From: Roseomonas haemaphysalidis
GTDB lineage: Bacteria > Pseudomonadota > Alphaproteobacteria > Acetobacterales > Acetobacteraceae
Assembly: GCF_017355405.1 (NCBI RefSeq)
Contig: NZ_CP061177.1
Span: 1,216,001-1,280,000, forward strand
Direction of reading: 5' to 3'
Length of the DNA stretch: 64,000 nt
The notes beneath the pieces were generated by a model, which was not told the origin of the DNA, ran no database searches, and saw nothing but the letters and a program-made list of their open reading frames with translations. Of the stretch, positions 55,152 to 62,848 are shown piece after piece. Numbering within the stretch: the stretch's first letter is position 1; each line of letters opens with the position of its first letter. The translations under genes and the position numbers were made by a program.

Positions 55152-55504
55152 TGTCGCAAGCCCCGCACCTGCATCCCTGGTTCTATGCCCCTTCGGACTC
55201 CGGCACCGGGCCGGCGGCGGTGGCAGGCAACCCGATGGTGCTGCGGCGCGCCGTGGTGATCACCAACAGCCGCGGCCTGCACGCCCGCGCCGCGGCCAAG
55301 CTGGTCACGGCGGCGGAGCGGTTTTCCGCCTGCGTCAACGTGTCGCGCCATGGCCAGACCGTGCCCGCCTGCTCCATCATGGGATTGATGATGCTGGGCG
55401 CCGGCAAGGGGAGCGAGGTCGTGGTGGATGCCGAAGGCTGGGATGCCAAGGAAGCCCTCGATGCCGTGGCCGGCCTGATCGAGGCCGGGTTCCATGAAGA
55501 ATGA
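55151..55504 (+). CDS. ptsH: HPr, phosphocarrier protein
   Basis: The 117-residue protein has a 30-residue N-terminal extension before the HPr core. The catalytic histidine lies in NSRGLHARAAAKLV near 44, and the HprK target serine in ACSIMGLMMLGAGKG near 75, so both phosphorylation sites are intact. It links EI to EIIA and is the substrate of HprK. Its end overlaps the start of the EI gene by 11 bases. Confidence 0.92.
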   Translation: MSQAPHLHPWFYAPSDSGTGPAAVAGNPMVLRRAVVITNSRGLHARAAAKLVTAAERFSACVNVSRHGQTVPACSIMGLMMLGAGKGSEVVVDAEGWDAKEALDAVAGLIEAGFHEE

Positions 55505-57377
55505 CAGCAAACCCGCCGACAGCGTGAGCAAGGCGGCCAAGCCCGCCGCCGAGGCCAGGAAGTCCCGCCGCACGCGGGAAATCGCCATCAAGGGCATCGC
55601 CGTGTCGCCCGGCGTGGTGATCGGCGCCGTGTTCGACACCAGCGAGGTACCGGCCGAGGCGCCGCGCCGCGCCGTCACCGCCGGCAAGGTGGAGGCCGAG
55701 CGCGCCCGCCTGGCCGCCGCCGTGGTGGCCAGCCGCAAGCAGGTGGCCAAGCTCAAGGCCCGCCTGGGCGTGCTGCCGGAAGAAGCGCAGGAAGAACTGG
55801 AGCCGCTGCTCGACGCCTATGCCATGATGCTGGGCGACAGCCGGCTGATCCGCGGCGCCCGCCGCCGCGTGGGCGAGGAGCTGCTGGCGGCCGAGACCGC
55901 CGTGCAGGACGAGGCCGACAGCATCGCCGCCGCCATCCTGGCCGCCAAGGACGACGACAAGGCCGGGCTGAAGCGCCGCGCCGGCGAGGTGCGCGAGATC
56001 GCCCGCCGCCTGACCCGCAACCTGACCGCCACCCCTTTCCGCTCGCTCAAGGAGGTGCCGGCCGGCGCCATCCTGCTGGCCGAGGAGCTGACGCCGGCCG
56101 ATGCCGCCCTGCTGGACCCGACCCGCATCGCCGGCGTGGCGACCGAGGAGGGCGGCGCCGACGGCCACACCGCCATCATGCTGCGCGCGCTGGGCATCCC
56201 GTCCGTGGTGGCCTGCGCCGGGCTGACCGAGGCGGCGACCCGCGGCGACCAGGCGGTGCTGGACGGCGCGGCCGGCACCATCGTCATCCGCCCCGGCGCG
56301 GCGGCGCTGGAAACCGGGCGGGACGCGCTGGCGCAATACGCCAAGGAAAAGGCGCGGCTCGCCAAGCTGCGCCGCCTGCCCGCCGTGACCCTGGACGGCG
56401 AGGAGGTGGAACTGCAGGCCAACCTGGAGATCCCGGCGGAACTGCCGCTGATCGCCCAGGCCGGCGCCCAGGGCATCGGGCTGCTGCGCACCGAGTTCCT
56501 GTTCATGAACCGCGAGGACCTGCCGGACGAGGAAGCCCAGGTCGCCGCCTACACCCAGGTGGTGGAGGCGATGGCGGGCGACTGCGTCACCATCCGCGTG
56601 CTGGACTGGGGGGGCGAGAAGGACATGCGGGCGCTGGAGGAAGGCGTCGGCCCGTTCCATTCCGGCCCCAACCCGGCGCTGGGCCTGCGCGGCATCCGCA
56701 TGCTGCTCCGGCGGCCCGAGCTGCTGGAAGCGCAGTTCGCCGCCATCCTGCGCGTCGCCGGCTCCTCCGCCACGCAGGTCACGGCGCAGGGGGCCGCGCC
56801 CGGGCTGGTGCGCATCCTGCTGCCCATGGTCACCGTGCCGGAGGAGGTGCGGCAGGCGCGCGAGATCTACGAGCGCGTCGGCCGCCGCCTGCGCCGCAAG
56901 GGCGTGCCCCTGCCGGAAAAGATGCCGCTGCTGGGCGTCATGATCGAGACGCCCGGCGCGGCGCTCGCCGCCGACGCCATCGCGCTGGAAGCCGATTTCT
57001 TTGCGATCGGCACCAACGACCTCGCCATGTACACGCTGGCCGTGGACCGCGCCGAGGCGGAGGTGGCCCACCTCTACGACCCGCTGCACCCCGCCGTGCT
57101 GCGGCTCGTGCAGTTCGCCACGGAAGCGGCGCTGCGGCTGCGCATGCCCGTTTCGGTGTGCGGCGAGATGGCGGGCAACCCGCGGCTGGTGCCGCTGCTG
57201 CTCGGCCTCGGCATCCGCGCGCTGTCCATGAACGCGTCGGCCATTCCGCGCGTCAAGCAGATGGTCCGCAGCCTGAAGATCGACGACTGCGCCCGCCACG
57301 CCCGGCGGGTGATGGAGCAGGGCGACCCCAAGCGCATCCAGGAACTGGTGATGGGCTTCGGCCAGGACGCCGCGTGA
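55494..57377 (+). CDS. ptsI: PTS enzyme I
   Basis: The 627-residue protein passes phosphate from PEP to HPr. The phosphohistidine is in GGADGHTAIMLRALGIPSVV near 220; the common form is GG-TSH-AI, so DGH is a small change with histidine kept. The PEP-binding barrel has GIGLLRTEFLFMNREDLPDE near 327, LGLRGIRMLL near 396, MLGVMIETPGAAL-like LLGVMIETPGAAL near 480, and the active cysteine in VSVCGEMAGNP near 554. There is no GAF domain, so it is EI rather than EI-Ntr. About 30 Lys/Ala-rich residues precede the core. Confidence 0.93.
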   Translation: MKNDSKPADSVSKAAKPAAEARKSRRTREIAIKGIAVSPGVVIGAVFDTSEVPAEAPRRAVTAGKVEAERARLAAAVVASRKQVAKLKARLGVLPEEAQEELEPLLDAYAMMLGDSRLIRGARRRVGEELLAAETAVQDEADSIAAAILAAKDDDKAGLKRRAGEVREIARRLTRNLTATPFRSLKEVPAGAILLAEELTPADAALLDPTRIAGVATEEGGADGHTAIMLRALGIPSVVACAGLTEAATRGDQAVLDGAAGTIVIRPGAAALETGRDALAQYAKEKARLAKLRRLPAVTLDGEEVELQANLEIPAELPLIAQAGAQGIGLLRTEFLFMNREDLPDEEAQVAAYTQVVEAMAGDCVTIRVLDWGGEKDMRALEEGVGPFHSGPNPALGLRGIRMLLRRPELLEAQFAAILRVAGSSATQVTAQGAAPGLVRILLPMVTVPEEVRQAREIYERVGRRLRRKGVPLPEKMPLLGVMIETPGAALAADAIALEADFFAIGTNDLAMYTLAVDRAEAEVAHLYDPLHPAVLRLVQFATEAALRLRMPVSVCGEMAGNPRLVPLLLGLGIRALSMNASAIPRVKQMVRSLKIDDCARHARRVMEQGDPKRIQELVMGFGQDAA

Positions 57378-58012
57378 GCGAGGCGGCGGCGCCGGCCCCG
57401 GCGGAGATCGGCCCGCCCTACATGTCGGACGCCGAGCTGGCGGCGCTGCGCGGCTGGCTGCGCGGCGGCGCCCGGCACTACGGCGAGTTCGGCATGGGCG
57501 GCTCCACCCTGGAAGCCGTGCGCGCCGGCTTCGACACCATCGTCGCCGTGGATACCGACAAGCGCTGGGTGCAGGGCGTGCGCGCGCACCGCGAGGTCGC
57601 GCCGCTGATCCGCGCCGGCCGCGCCGCCGCGCTGCACGGCGACATCGGCCCGACGCGCGAATGGGGCAACCCGCTGGACGACACCCAGGCCCGCCGCTGG
57701 CCGCGCTACATCCAGGCCTTCTGGGCGGAATGGGCGAAGCGCGGCCTGCAGCCGGACCTGGTGCTGGTGGACGGGCGCTTTCGCGTATCCTGCGCCATCT
57801 CCGCCCTGCTGGCGCGCGACGGCGACGCGGCGGGGCTGCGCGTCATGGTGCACGACATGCTGCCGCAGCGCATGGGCAGCTACGGCCCCATCCTGGATTT
57901 CTTTGAGCCCGAGGCGCAGGTCGAATCGCTGTGGCTGCTGCGGCCCCGGCCGCTGCCCGCCCGCAGCGCCCTGCTGGTCGGCTTTTTGTCCCGCCTGACC
58001 GATATCCCGTGA
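57374..58012 (+). CDS. Unknown protein with a methyltransferase-like nucleotide fold
   Basis: The 212-residue protein starts at GTG 57374, overlapping the EI stop as GTGA. The glycine-rich strand-turn HYGEFGMGGSTLEAVRAGFD near 37 followed by IVAVDTDKRWVQGV resembles the SAM-binding motif of class I methyltransferases. LVLVDGRFRVSCAISALLA near 132 looks like motif II-III. I cannot name a family function. Coupling to the PTS genes hints at a regulatory or cell-surface modification role, but co-location alone is weak evidence. Confidence 0.7.
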   Translation: MSEAAAPAPAEIGPPYMSDAELAALRGWLRGGARHYGEFGMGGSTLEAVRAGFDTIVAVDTDKRWVQGVRAHREVAPLIRAGRAAALHGDIGPTREWGNPLDDTQARRWPRYIQAFWAEWAKRGLQPDLVLVDGRFRVSCAISALLARDGDAAGLRVMVHDMLPQRMGSYGPILDFFEPEAQVESLWLLRPRPLPARSALLVGFLSRLTDIP

Positions 58013-58025
58013 CGGAGCGCGCCCT

Positions 58026-58400
58026 GTGACCCTGGCCCACTGGATGATCCTGGTGGCGGCGCTGCTGCCCTACCTGTGCACCGCGGCGGCCAAGGCCGGC
58101 GCGCCCGGCTTCGACAACGCCAGCCCGCGCGACTGGCAGGCGCGGCTGACCGGCTGGCGCCAGCGGGCCGACTGGGCGCAGCGCAACCATTTCGAGGCCT
58201 TTCCCGCCTTTGCCGCCGCCGTGATCCTGGCGGAGATGGCGGGGGCCGCGCCCGGCCGCGTCAACGCCCTGGCCGTCGCCTTTGTGCTGCTGCGGCTGGC
58301 CTATACGGGCGCCTATCTGGCCAACCGGCCGGCCTTGCGCTCGCTGTGCTTCGCGCTCGGCTTTGCCTGCGTGATCTGGCTGTTCGCGCTGGCGCTGTGA
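58026..58400 (+). CDS. MAPEG family membrane protein
   Basis: The 124-residue protein has four membrane helices and the MAPEG-type pattern RADWAQRNHFEAFPAFAAAV near 50, with AQRNHFEAFP the conserved core loop, then LLRLAYTGAYLANRPALRSL near 88. It starts at GTG 58026, 13 bases after the previous stop. Bacterial members are small glutathione-linked or structural membrane proteins of mostly unknown role. Confidence 0.82.
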   Translation: MTLAHWMILVAALLPYLCTAAAKAGAPGFDNASPRDWQARLTGWRQRADWAQRNHFEAFPAFAAAVILAEMAGAAPGRVNALAVAFVLLRLAYTGAYLANRPALRSLCFALGFACVIWLFALAL

Positions 58401-58511
58401 CCGGGGGCGGGCGCGCCTTTGTGTTAAATTCGTAATGAAACGATGTCGAAATTAATGACGGTCGTCCGGCCAGGGGCATGAAGCCTGGGCCAAGCATTTG
58501 AAAAGATGACG

Positions 58512-58527
58512 TGGCACGGATCTTGGA
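58512..58527 (+). promoter_or_regulatory. Possible sigma-54 promoter before the PEP-CTERM gene
   Basis: TGGCACGGATCTTGGA matches the sigma-54 layout TGGCACG-N4-TTGCA with GG at the -24 position, but GG replaces GC at the -12 position. It lies 66 bases before the chosen start. PEP-CTERM genes in exopolysaccharide producers are known to be under RpoN with PrsK/PrsR. The imperfect -12 element keeps confidence low. Confidence 0.3.
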
Positions 58528-58538
58528 CCTGATCAGGC

Positions 58539-58563
58539 GCGGTGGCTGTTCGCCCGCCACCGC
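58539..58563 (+). other. Leader hairpin before the PEP-CTERM gene
   Basis: GCGGTGGC (58539-58546) pairs with GCCACCGC (58556-58563). If the sigma-54-like site is used, this hairpin would lie at the very 5' end of the mRNA. The rest of the gap from 58401 holds an AT-rich stretch near 58423-58460 with no clear motif. Confidence 0.5.
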
Positions 58564-58592
58564 ATCAACCCCTGGTCCAAGAGATGTTCTTC

Positions 58593-59345
58593 ATGCGCAA
58601 TCTGCTTTTCGCTGGTGCCGCGCTCGCGGCCCTGTCCGCCGCCCCCGCCGCGCACGCCGCGTTTCTGGTCACCTACGAGGCGCCCGGCGTGCTGAACACC
58701 ACCGCCACCTTCGACTTCAAGGGCGTGGAAACGTTTGACGGCCGCGCCAGCGGCAGCTTCACCACCAGCTTCGGCACCACGGGCCAGGACACGGTGGTCA
58801 CCGGCAGCTACACCGGCGTGACCATCAACAATGCCGACCAGTACGGCGGCGCCACCAACGACCGCTACGCCGCCGCCTCCGCCACCACCGGCTACACGCT
58901 GGGCCTGTCCGCCCTGTCCGGCGGCGCGGCGGCGCCGGTCACCTATTTCGGCTACTGGCTGTCCGCGCTGGACCGCGGCAACCAGCTGGAGATCCTGCGC
59001 GCCGGCAACGTGGTCTTTTCTTTCAGCCCGGCCGACGTGCTGGCCGCCATCGGGCTTTGCCCCGGCAGCTATTGCGGCAACCCGGTTTCCGGCCCGAACA
59101 AGGGCAACAACGGCGGCGAGCCTTATGTCTTCGTCAACTTCTTCGACCAAAGCGGCGTGGGCTTCGACAGCGTGCGCTTCTTTGAAAGCCCCGAGGTGGG
59201 CGGCTACGAATCCGACAACCACACCGTCGGCTTCTTTCGCACCACCAGCGGCACGCCGGTGCCGGAGCCCGCGTCGCTCGCCCTGTTCGGCAGCGGCCTG
59301 CTGGGCCTGATGGCGGCCCGCCGCCGCGCCGCCCGCGCGGCCTGA
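58593..59345 (+). CDS. PEP-CTERM sorted exported protein
   Basis: The 250-residue protein has a signal peptide (MRNLLFAGAALAALSAAPAA, then HAAFLV) and a C-terminal PEP-CTERM tripartite signal: VPEPASLALFGSGLLGLMAA followed by a basic RRRAARA. The mature part is Gly/Thr/Asn-rich with strand-like repeats and few charges, typical of surface proteins handled by exosortase. ATG 58593 is eight bases after AAGAGA; ATG 58584 is also in frame. Exosortase is not in the window. The cargo presumably joins the extracellular matrix. Confidence 0.88.
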   Translation: MRNLLFAGAALAALSAAPAAHAAFLVTYEAPGVLNTTATFDFKGVETFDGRASGSFTTSFGTTGQDTVVTGSYTGVTINNADQYGGATNDRYAAASATTGYTLGLSALSGGAAAPVTYFGYWLSALDRGNQLEILRAGNVVFSFSPADVLAAIGLCPGSYCGNPVSGPNKGNNGGEPYVFVNFFDQSGVGFDSVRFFESPEVGGYESDNHTVGFFRTTSGTPVPEPASLALFGSGLLGLMAARRRAARAA

Positions 59346-59353
59346 GGGCCGGG

Positions 59354-59385
59354 GGCGCCGGGGGCGGTCCGCCGCCCCCGGCGCC
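59354..59385. terminator. Strong GC stem-loop after the PEP-CTERM gene
   Basis: GGCGCCGGGGGCGG (59354-59367) pairs perfectly with CCGCCCCCGGCGCC (59372-59385). It begins nine bases after the stop codon. No T-run follows except TTGAC. Confidence 0.65.
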
Positions 59386-59446
59386 TTGACGCGCGCCACC
59401 CCCGGCGTTCTTTCCATGCCCCGGCACTGGCAAGGAGAAGGCCCCC

Positions 59447-60877
59447 ATGCGCAACAGCGACGCGATCTGGCACCAGGTGGAAGCCCGCAAGGAACCGTTC
59501 CTGGCGCTCAGCGACCGCATCTGGGGCATGCCCGAGCTGCAATACGCCGAAACCCGCTCCTGCGCCGAGCACGCCGCGATGCTGCGCGAGCAGGGCTTCC
59601 GCGTCACCGAGAACGTCGCCGGCATTCCCACCGCCATCATGGGCGAGGCGGGCGAGGGCGGCCCGGTGATCGCCATTCTCGGCGAATACGACGCGCTGCC
59701 CGGCCTCAGCCAGGAATCCGGCGTGGCCGAGCACCGGCCGGTGGAAGCCGGTGGCCACGGCCACGGTTGCGGCCACAACCTGCTGGGCGCCGGCGCGCTG
59801 CTGGCCGCGACGGCGGTGAAGGACCACCTGGAGCAGAACGGCATCAAGGCCCGCGTGCGCTACTACGGCTGCCCGGCCGAGGAAGGCGGCGCCGCCAAGG
59901 CCTTCATGGTGCGCGAAGGGGCCTTCAAGGACGTGGACGCCGCCATCACCTGGCATCCCTTCGCCTGGGCCGGCGTGCAGGAAGCCGATTCCCTGGCTAA
60001 CACGCGCATCGACTTCACCTTCACGGGCCGTTCGTCGCATGCCGCCGCCGCGCCGCATCTCGGCCGCTCCGCGCTGGACGCGGTGGAGCTGATGAATGTC
60101 GGCGTGAACTACCTGCGCGAGCACATGCCGAGCGACGCGCGCATCCACTACGCCTACCTCAACGCCGGCGGCATCGCGCCCAACGTGGTGCAGGGCCAGG
60201 CTAAGATCCGCTACGCCGTGCGCGCCCACACGCTGCCCGAGATGGTGTCGCTGCTGGAGCGGGTGAAGAACATCGCCCGCGGCGCCAGCCTGATGACGGA
60301 AACCACCGTCGAGATGAAGGTGCTGTCCGCCGTCTCCAACCTCCTGGGCAACACGCCCATGGAGGCCGCCATGCAGGCGCAGTTCGACCGCCTGGGCCCG
60401 CCCGGCTTCGATGACACGGACCGCGACTTCGCGCGCCAGATCCAGGCGACGCTGTCCGCCGCCGACATCGCCTCCAACTTCAACCGCTCGGGCTTCAAGG
60501 CGCGCACCGACCTGCCGCTGACCGACGCCATCCAGCCACCGATCGCGCAACGGACGGGCGAGAGCATGATCGGCTCCACCGACGTGGGCGACGTGTCCTG
60601 GGTGGTGCCGACGGTGCAGGCCAGCGGCGCGACGCTGGCCATCGGCACCCCCGGCCATTCCTGGCAGTGGACCGCCCAGGGCAAGATGCCCGCCGCCCAC
60701 AAGGGCATGGTGCACGTGGCCAAGGTGATGGCCGGCACGGCGCTGGACCTGATCGAGAAGCCGGAACTGCTAGCGGCGGCGAAGGCGGACCTGGCCGCGC
60801 GGACGGAAGCCACGCCGTACAAGTGCCCGATCCCGGAGGACGTGGCGCCGCCGCTGACGATGGCCTCCGGCCTGTGA
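59447..60877 (+). CDS. M20 family amidohydrolase, AbgB-like
   Basis: The 476-residue metallopeptidase of the M20D type shows DRIWGMPELQYAETRSCAEH near 24, AILGEYDALPGLSQ near 77, the metal ligands in GGHGHGCGHNLLGAGALLAA near 104, YYGCPAEEGGAAKAFMV near 143 and TDVGDVSWVVPTVQ near 382. It resembles the p-aminobenzoyl-glutamate hydrolase B subunit; other aminoacyl amides are possible substrates. No AbgA or AbgT partner is near. A family A palindrome starts just after the stop. Confidence 0.87.
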   Translation: MRNSDAIWHQVEARKEPFLALSDRIWGMPELQYAETRSCAEHAAMLREQGFRVTENVAGIPTAIMGEAGEGGPVIAILGEYDALPGLSQESGVAEHRPVEAGGHGHGCGHNLLGAGALLAATAVKDHLEQNGIKARVRYYGCPAEEGGAAKAFMVREGAFKDVDAAITWHPFAWAGVQEADSLANTRIDFTFTGRSSHAAAAPHLGRSALDAVELMNVGVNYLREHMPSDARIHYAYLNAGGIAPNVVQGQAKIRYAVRAHTLPEMVSLLERVKNIARGASLMTETTVEMKVLSAVSNLLGNTPMEAAMQAQFDRLGPPGFDDTDRDFARQIQATLSAADIASNFNRSGFKARTDLPLTDAIQPPIAQRTGESMIGSTDVGDVSWVVPTVQASGATLAIGTPGHSWQWTAQGKMPAAHKGMVHVAKVMAGTALDLIEKPELLAAAKADLAARTEATPYKCPIPEDVAPPLTMASGL

Positions 60878-60881
60878 GCGT

Positions 60882-61093
60882 GGCCAAGGGGGCGCCGCCC
60901 CCTTGGAACCCCCGCCGGGATGGCTGAGCCACCCCGGACCCCGGCGTCAGAAAGCGATCCGGGCTTCTCCGGGCATGGCAGTGCCGGTGGCGAGGCGTTG
61001 ATGTGATAAAAAAAAGCCCCGGAGGCCATCGGCCTCCGGGGTGACGCGCGAAACAGATGCCGGGGGCCAGGGGGCGGCGCCCCCTGGCCCGCC
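60882..61093. repeat. Facing pair of family A palindromes around the ahcY terminator
   Basis: The forward copy (about 60882-60965) reads GGGGGCGCCGCCCCC, then CCCCCGCCGGGATGGCTGAG and CCACCCCGGACCCC with GTCAGAAAGC at the end, almost the same as 10398-10476. The shorter reverse copy (about 61060-61093) has GGGGGCCAGGGGGCGGCGCC and abuts the ahcY stop. The terminator 61008-61041 lies between, so the order copy-terminator-copy repeats that at 10.4-10.64 kb. Confidence 0.8.
61008..61041 (-). terminator. Rho-independent terminator of ahcY
   Basis: CCCCGGAGGCC (61017-61027) pairs with GGCCTCCGGGG (61031-61041) across a three-base loop. On the minus strand it is followed by GC and a run of T, 61015-61008. 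It lies 56 bases after the ahcY stop. Confidence 0.92.
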
Positions 61094-61096
61094 CTC

Positions 61097-62398
61097 TCAG
61101 TAGCGGTATTCTTCGTGCTTGAACGGACCGGCCGCCGTCACGCCGATGTATTCGGCCTGCGCGTCGGTCAGCTTGGTCAGCGCCGCGCCGACCTTGGCCA
61201 GGTGCAGCGCCGCCACCTTCTCGTCCAGCTTCTTGGGCAGCGTGTAGACCTTGTTCTCGTAGTTGGCCGCGTTGTTCCACAGCTCGATCTGCGCCAGCAC
61301 CTGGTTGGAGAAGCTGGCGGACATCACGAAGGACGGGTGGCCGGTGGCGTTGCCGAGATTCACCAGGCGGCCTTCCGACAGCACGATCAGGCGCTTGCCG
61401 TCGGGGAACACGACCTCGTCGACCTGCGGCTTGATGTTGTCCCAGACCATGTTGCGCAGCGCGCCGATCTGGATCTCGCTGTCGAAGTGGCCGATGTTGC
61501 AGACGATGGCGCGGTTCTTCATGGCGCGCATGTGGTCGATGGTGATGACGTCGATGTTGCCCGTGGCGGTGCAGAAGATGTCGCCGCGGGGTGCGGCGCT
61601 TTCCATCGTCACGACCTCGTAGCCTTCCATCGCGGCCTGCAGGGCGCAGATCGGGTCGGCTTCCGTCACCAGCACGCGGCAGCCGGCGTTGCGCAGCGAC
61701 GCCGCCGAGCCCTTGCCCACGTCGCCGAAGCCGGCGACGACCGCGACCTTGCCGGCCATCATCACGTCGGTGCCGCGGCGGATGGCGTCCACCAGCGATT
61801 CGCGGCAGCCGTACAGGTTGTCGAACTTCGACTTGGTGACGCTGTCGTTCACGTTGATGGCGGGAACTTTCAGCGTGCCCTTCTTGGCCATGTCCCACAG
61901 GCGGTGCACGCCGGTGGTGGTTTCCTCCGACAGGCCGCGGATGGCGGGCAGCAGCTCGGGGAACTTGTCATGCACCACGGTGGTCAGGTCGCCGCCGTCG
62001 TCCAGGATCATGTTGATCGCCCAGCCGTCCGGGCCGCGCACGGTCTGGTCGATGCACCACCAGAACTCCTCCTCCGTCAGGCCCTTCCAGGCGAAGACGG
62101 GGATGCCGGCGGCGGCGATGGCGGCCGCCGCGTGGTCCTGCGTCGAGAAGATGTTGCACGACGACCAACGCACCTCGGCGCCGAGCGCGGTCAGCGTCTC
62201 GATCAGCACGGCGGTCTGGATGGTCATGTGCAGCGAGCCCGCGATGCGCGCGCCCTTCAGCGGCTGGCTTGCGGCGTATTCCGCGCGCAGCGCCATCAGG
62301 CCGGGCATCTCGTCCTCGGCCATCGAGATCTCCTTGCGGCCCCATTCGGCCAGGGAGATGTCCTTCACCTTGTAGTCGGAGAACGTGGTCGCGCTCAT
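61097..62398 (-). CDS. ahcY: S-adenosylhomocysteine hydrolase
   Basis: The 433-residue NAD-dependent enzyme splits S-adenosylhomocysteine to adenosine and homocysteine, keeping methylation going. Landmarks are the N-terminal [40 protein letters not shown] near 53, [20 protein letters not shown] near 180, the NAD-binding [16 protein letters not shown] near 217, [20 protein letters not shown] near 346 and the end KHEEYRY. ATG 62398 matches the family start; a longer frame to 62464 would run into the leader hairpin. In alphaproteobacteria ahcY often sits near the hprK/ptsH cluster, as here. Confidence 0.96.
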   Translation of the reverse strand: MSATTFSDYKVKDISLAEWGRKEISMAEDEMPGLMALRAEYAASQPLKGARIAGSLHMTIQTAVLIETLTALGAEVRWSSCNIFSTQDHAAAAIAAAGIPVFAWKGLTEEEFWWCIDQTVRGPDGWAINMILDDGGDLTTVVHDKFPELLPAIRGLSEETTTGVHRLWDMAKKGTLKVPAINVNDSVTKSKFDNLYGCRESLVDAIRRGTDVMMAGKVAVVAGFGDVGKGSAASLRNAGCRVLVTEADPICALQAAMEGYEVVTMESAAPRGDIFCTATGNIDVITIDHMRAMKNRAIVCNIGHFDSEIQIGALRNMVWDNIKPQVDEVVFPDGKRLIVLSEGRLVNLGNATGHPSFVMSASFSNQVLAQIELWNNAANYENKVYTLPKKLDEKVAALHLAKVGAALTKLTDAQAEYIGVTAAGPFKHEEYRY

Positions 62399-62435
62399 GG
62401 CCTGGGCCCCTTTCGGAAGATCGGGGGCGGCGTAA

Positions 62436-62468
62436 CACGGTGCCGCCGGCATGGCCAGCGGCACCGTG
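62436..62468 (-). promoter_or_regulatory. Perfect 11-bp stem-loop in the ahcY leader
   Basis: The arms CACGGTGCCGC and GCGGCACCGTG (62436-62446 and 62458-62468) are fully complementary around an 11-base loop, about 38 bases before the ahcY start. The structure is well placed to act in the 5' UTR. It does not fit the SAH riboswitch consensus that I can recall, so its class is unknown. Confidence 0.6.
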
Positions 62469-62469
62469 C

Positions 62470-62485
62470 AGATATCAGGATATCT
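62470..62485. promoter_or_regulatory. GATATC dyad upstream of ahcY
   Basis: AGATATC and GATATCT form a perfect inverted repeat with a two-base centre, in an AT-rich island (it continues as TTTATG) beside the leader hairpin. Short AT-rich dyads of this kind are typical operators of ArsR-family repressors; an ArsR member (SahR) is known to control methionine-cycle genes in some proteobacteria. No such gene is in this window. The role is inferred. Confidence 0.5.
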
Positions 62486-62499
62486 TTATGTGTGCCGGC

Positions 62500-62736
62500 T
62501 CAGCGGCGTGGCTTGCCATCGGCCTCGATGTCCCATGGCGCGCGGCCGGCTTCGCGCCGGGCCTGCTGCGGCGTCATGCCGATGTCGCGCAGCATGTGGT
62601 GGTCCAGCTCCAGCAGGTGCTGTCGGGTGACCACCACCGTCAGGACGCGGCGCAGCAGCACAGCCCAGGCGGAGGACTGGACCGGGTTCTGCGTGGTGCG
62701 GCTGAGGGGGAGGGCGTTGCCGAGCTGGGCGGACAT
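62500..62736 (-). CDS. DUF1127 (YjiS-like) small protein
   Basis: The 78-residue protein ends in the DUF1127 core: RQHLLELDHHMLRDIGMTPQ followed by QARREAGRAPWDIE. The arginine-rich core of such proteins is linked to RNA-level regulation and phosphate or carbon metabolism in Agrobacterium and Rhodobacter, where small members bind RNA. It is divergent from the LysR gene across 112 bases with a good operator in between, suggesting it is the regulator's direct target. Confidence 0.85.
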   Translation of the reverse strand: MSAQLGNALPLSRTTQNPVQSSAWAVLLRRVLTVVVTRQHLLELDHHMLRDIGMTPQQARREAGRAPWDIEADGKPRR

Positions 62737-62800
62737 GGGATGAGCCTTTCATGCTCCGAAGGGGTCGCGGCAGCAGACTGGCGACGCCCGCGGAATAAGA

Positions 62801-62823
62801 GAAACGAATTGTTTTGACGTTTC
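62801..62823. promoter_or_regulatory. LysR-type operator between DUF1127 and lysR
   Basis: GAAACG (62801-62806) and CGTTTC (62818-62823) form a perfect inverted repeat separated by exactly 11 bases, fitting the T-N11-A rule of LysR-family binding sites once the flanking bases are included. It lies in the AT-richest part of the divergent gap, 26 bases before the lysR start. It could control both genes. Confidence 0.65.
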
Positions 62824-62848
62824 CCATCACGGCGATTGATGATGCCGC

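Noticed and set aside
62400..62490. A known SAM or SAH riboswitch before ahcY
   Set aside because: The stem is perfect, but I could not match the conserved core bases of these riboswitch classes by eye. It is reported only as an unclassified leader structure.
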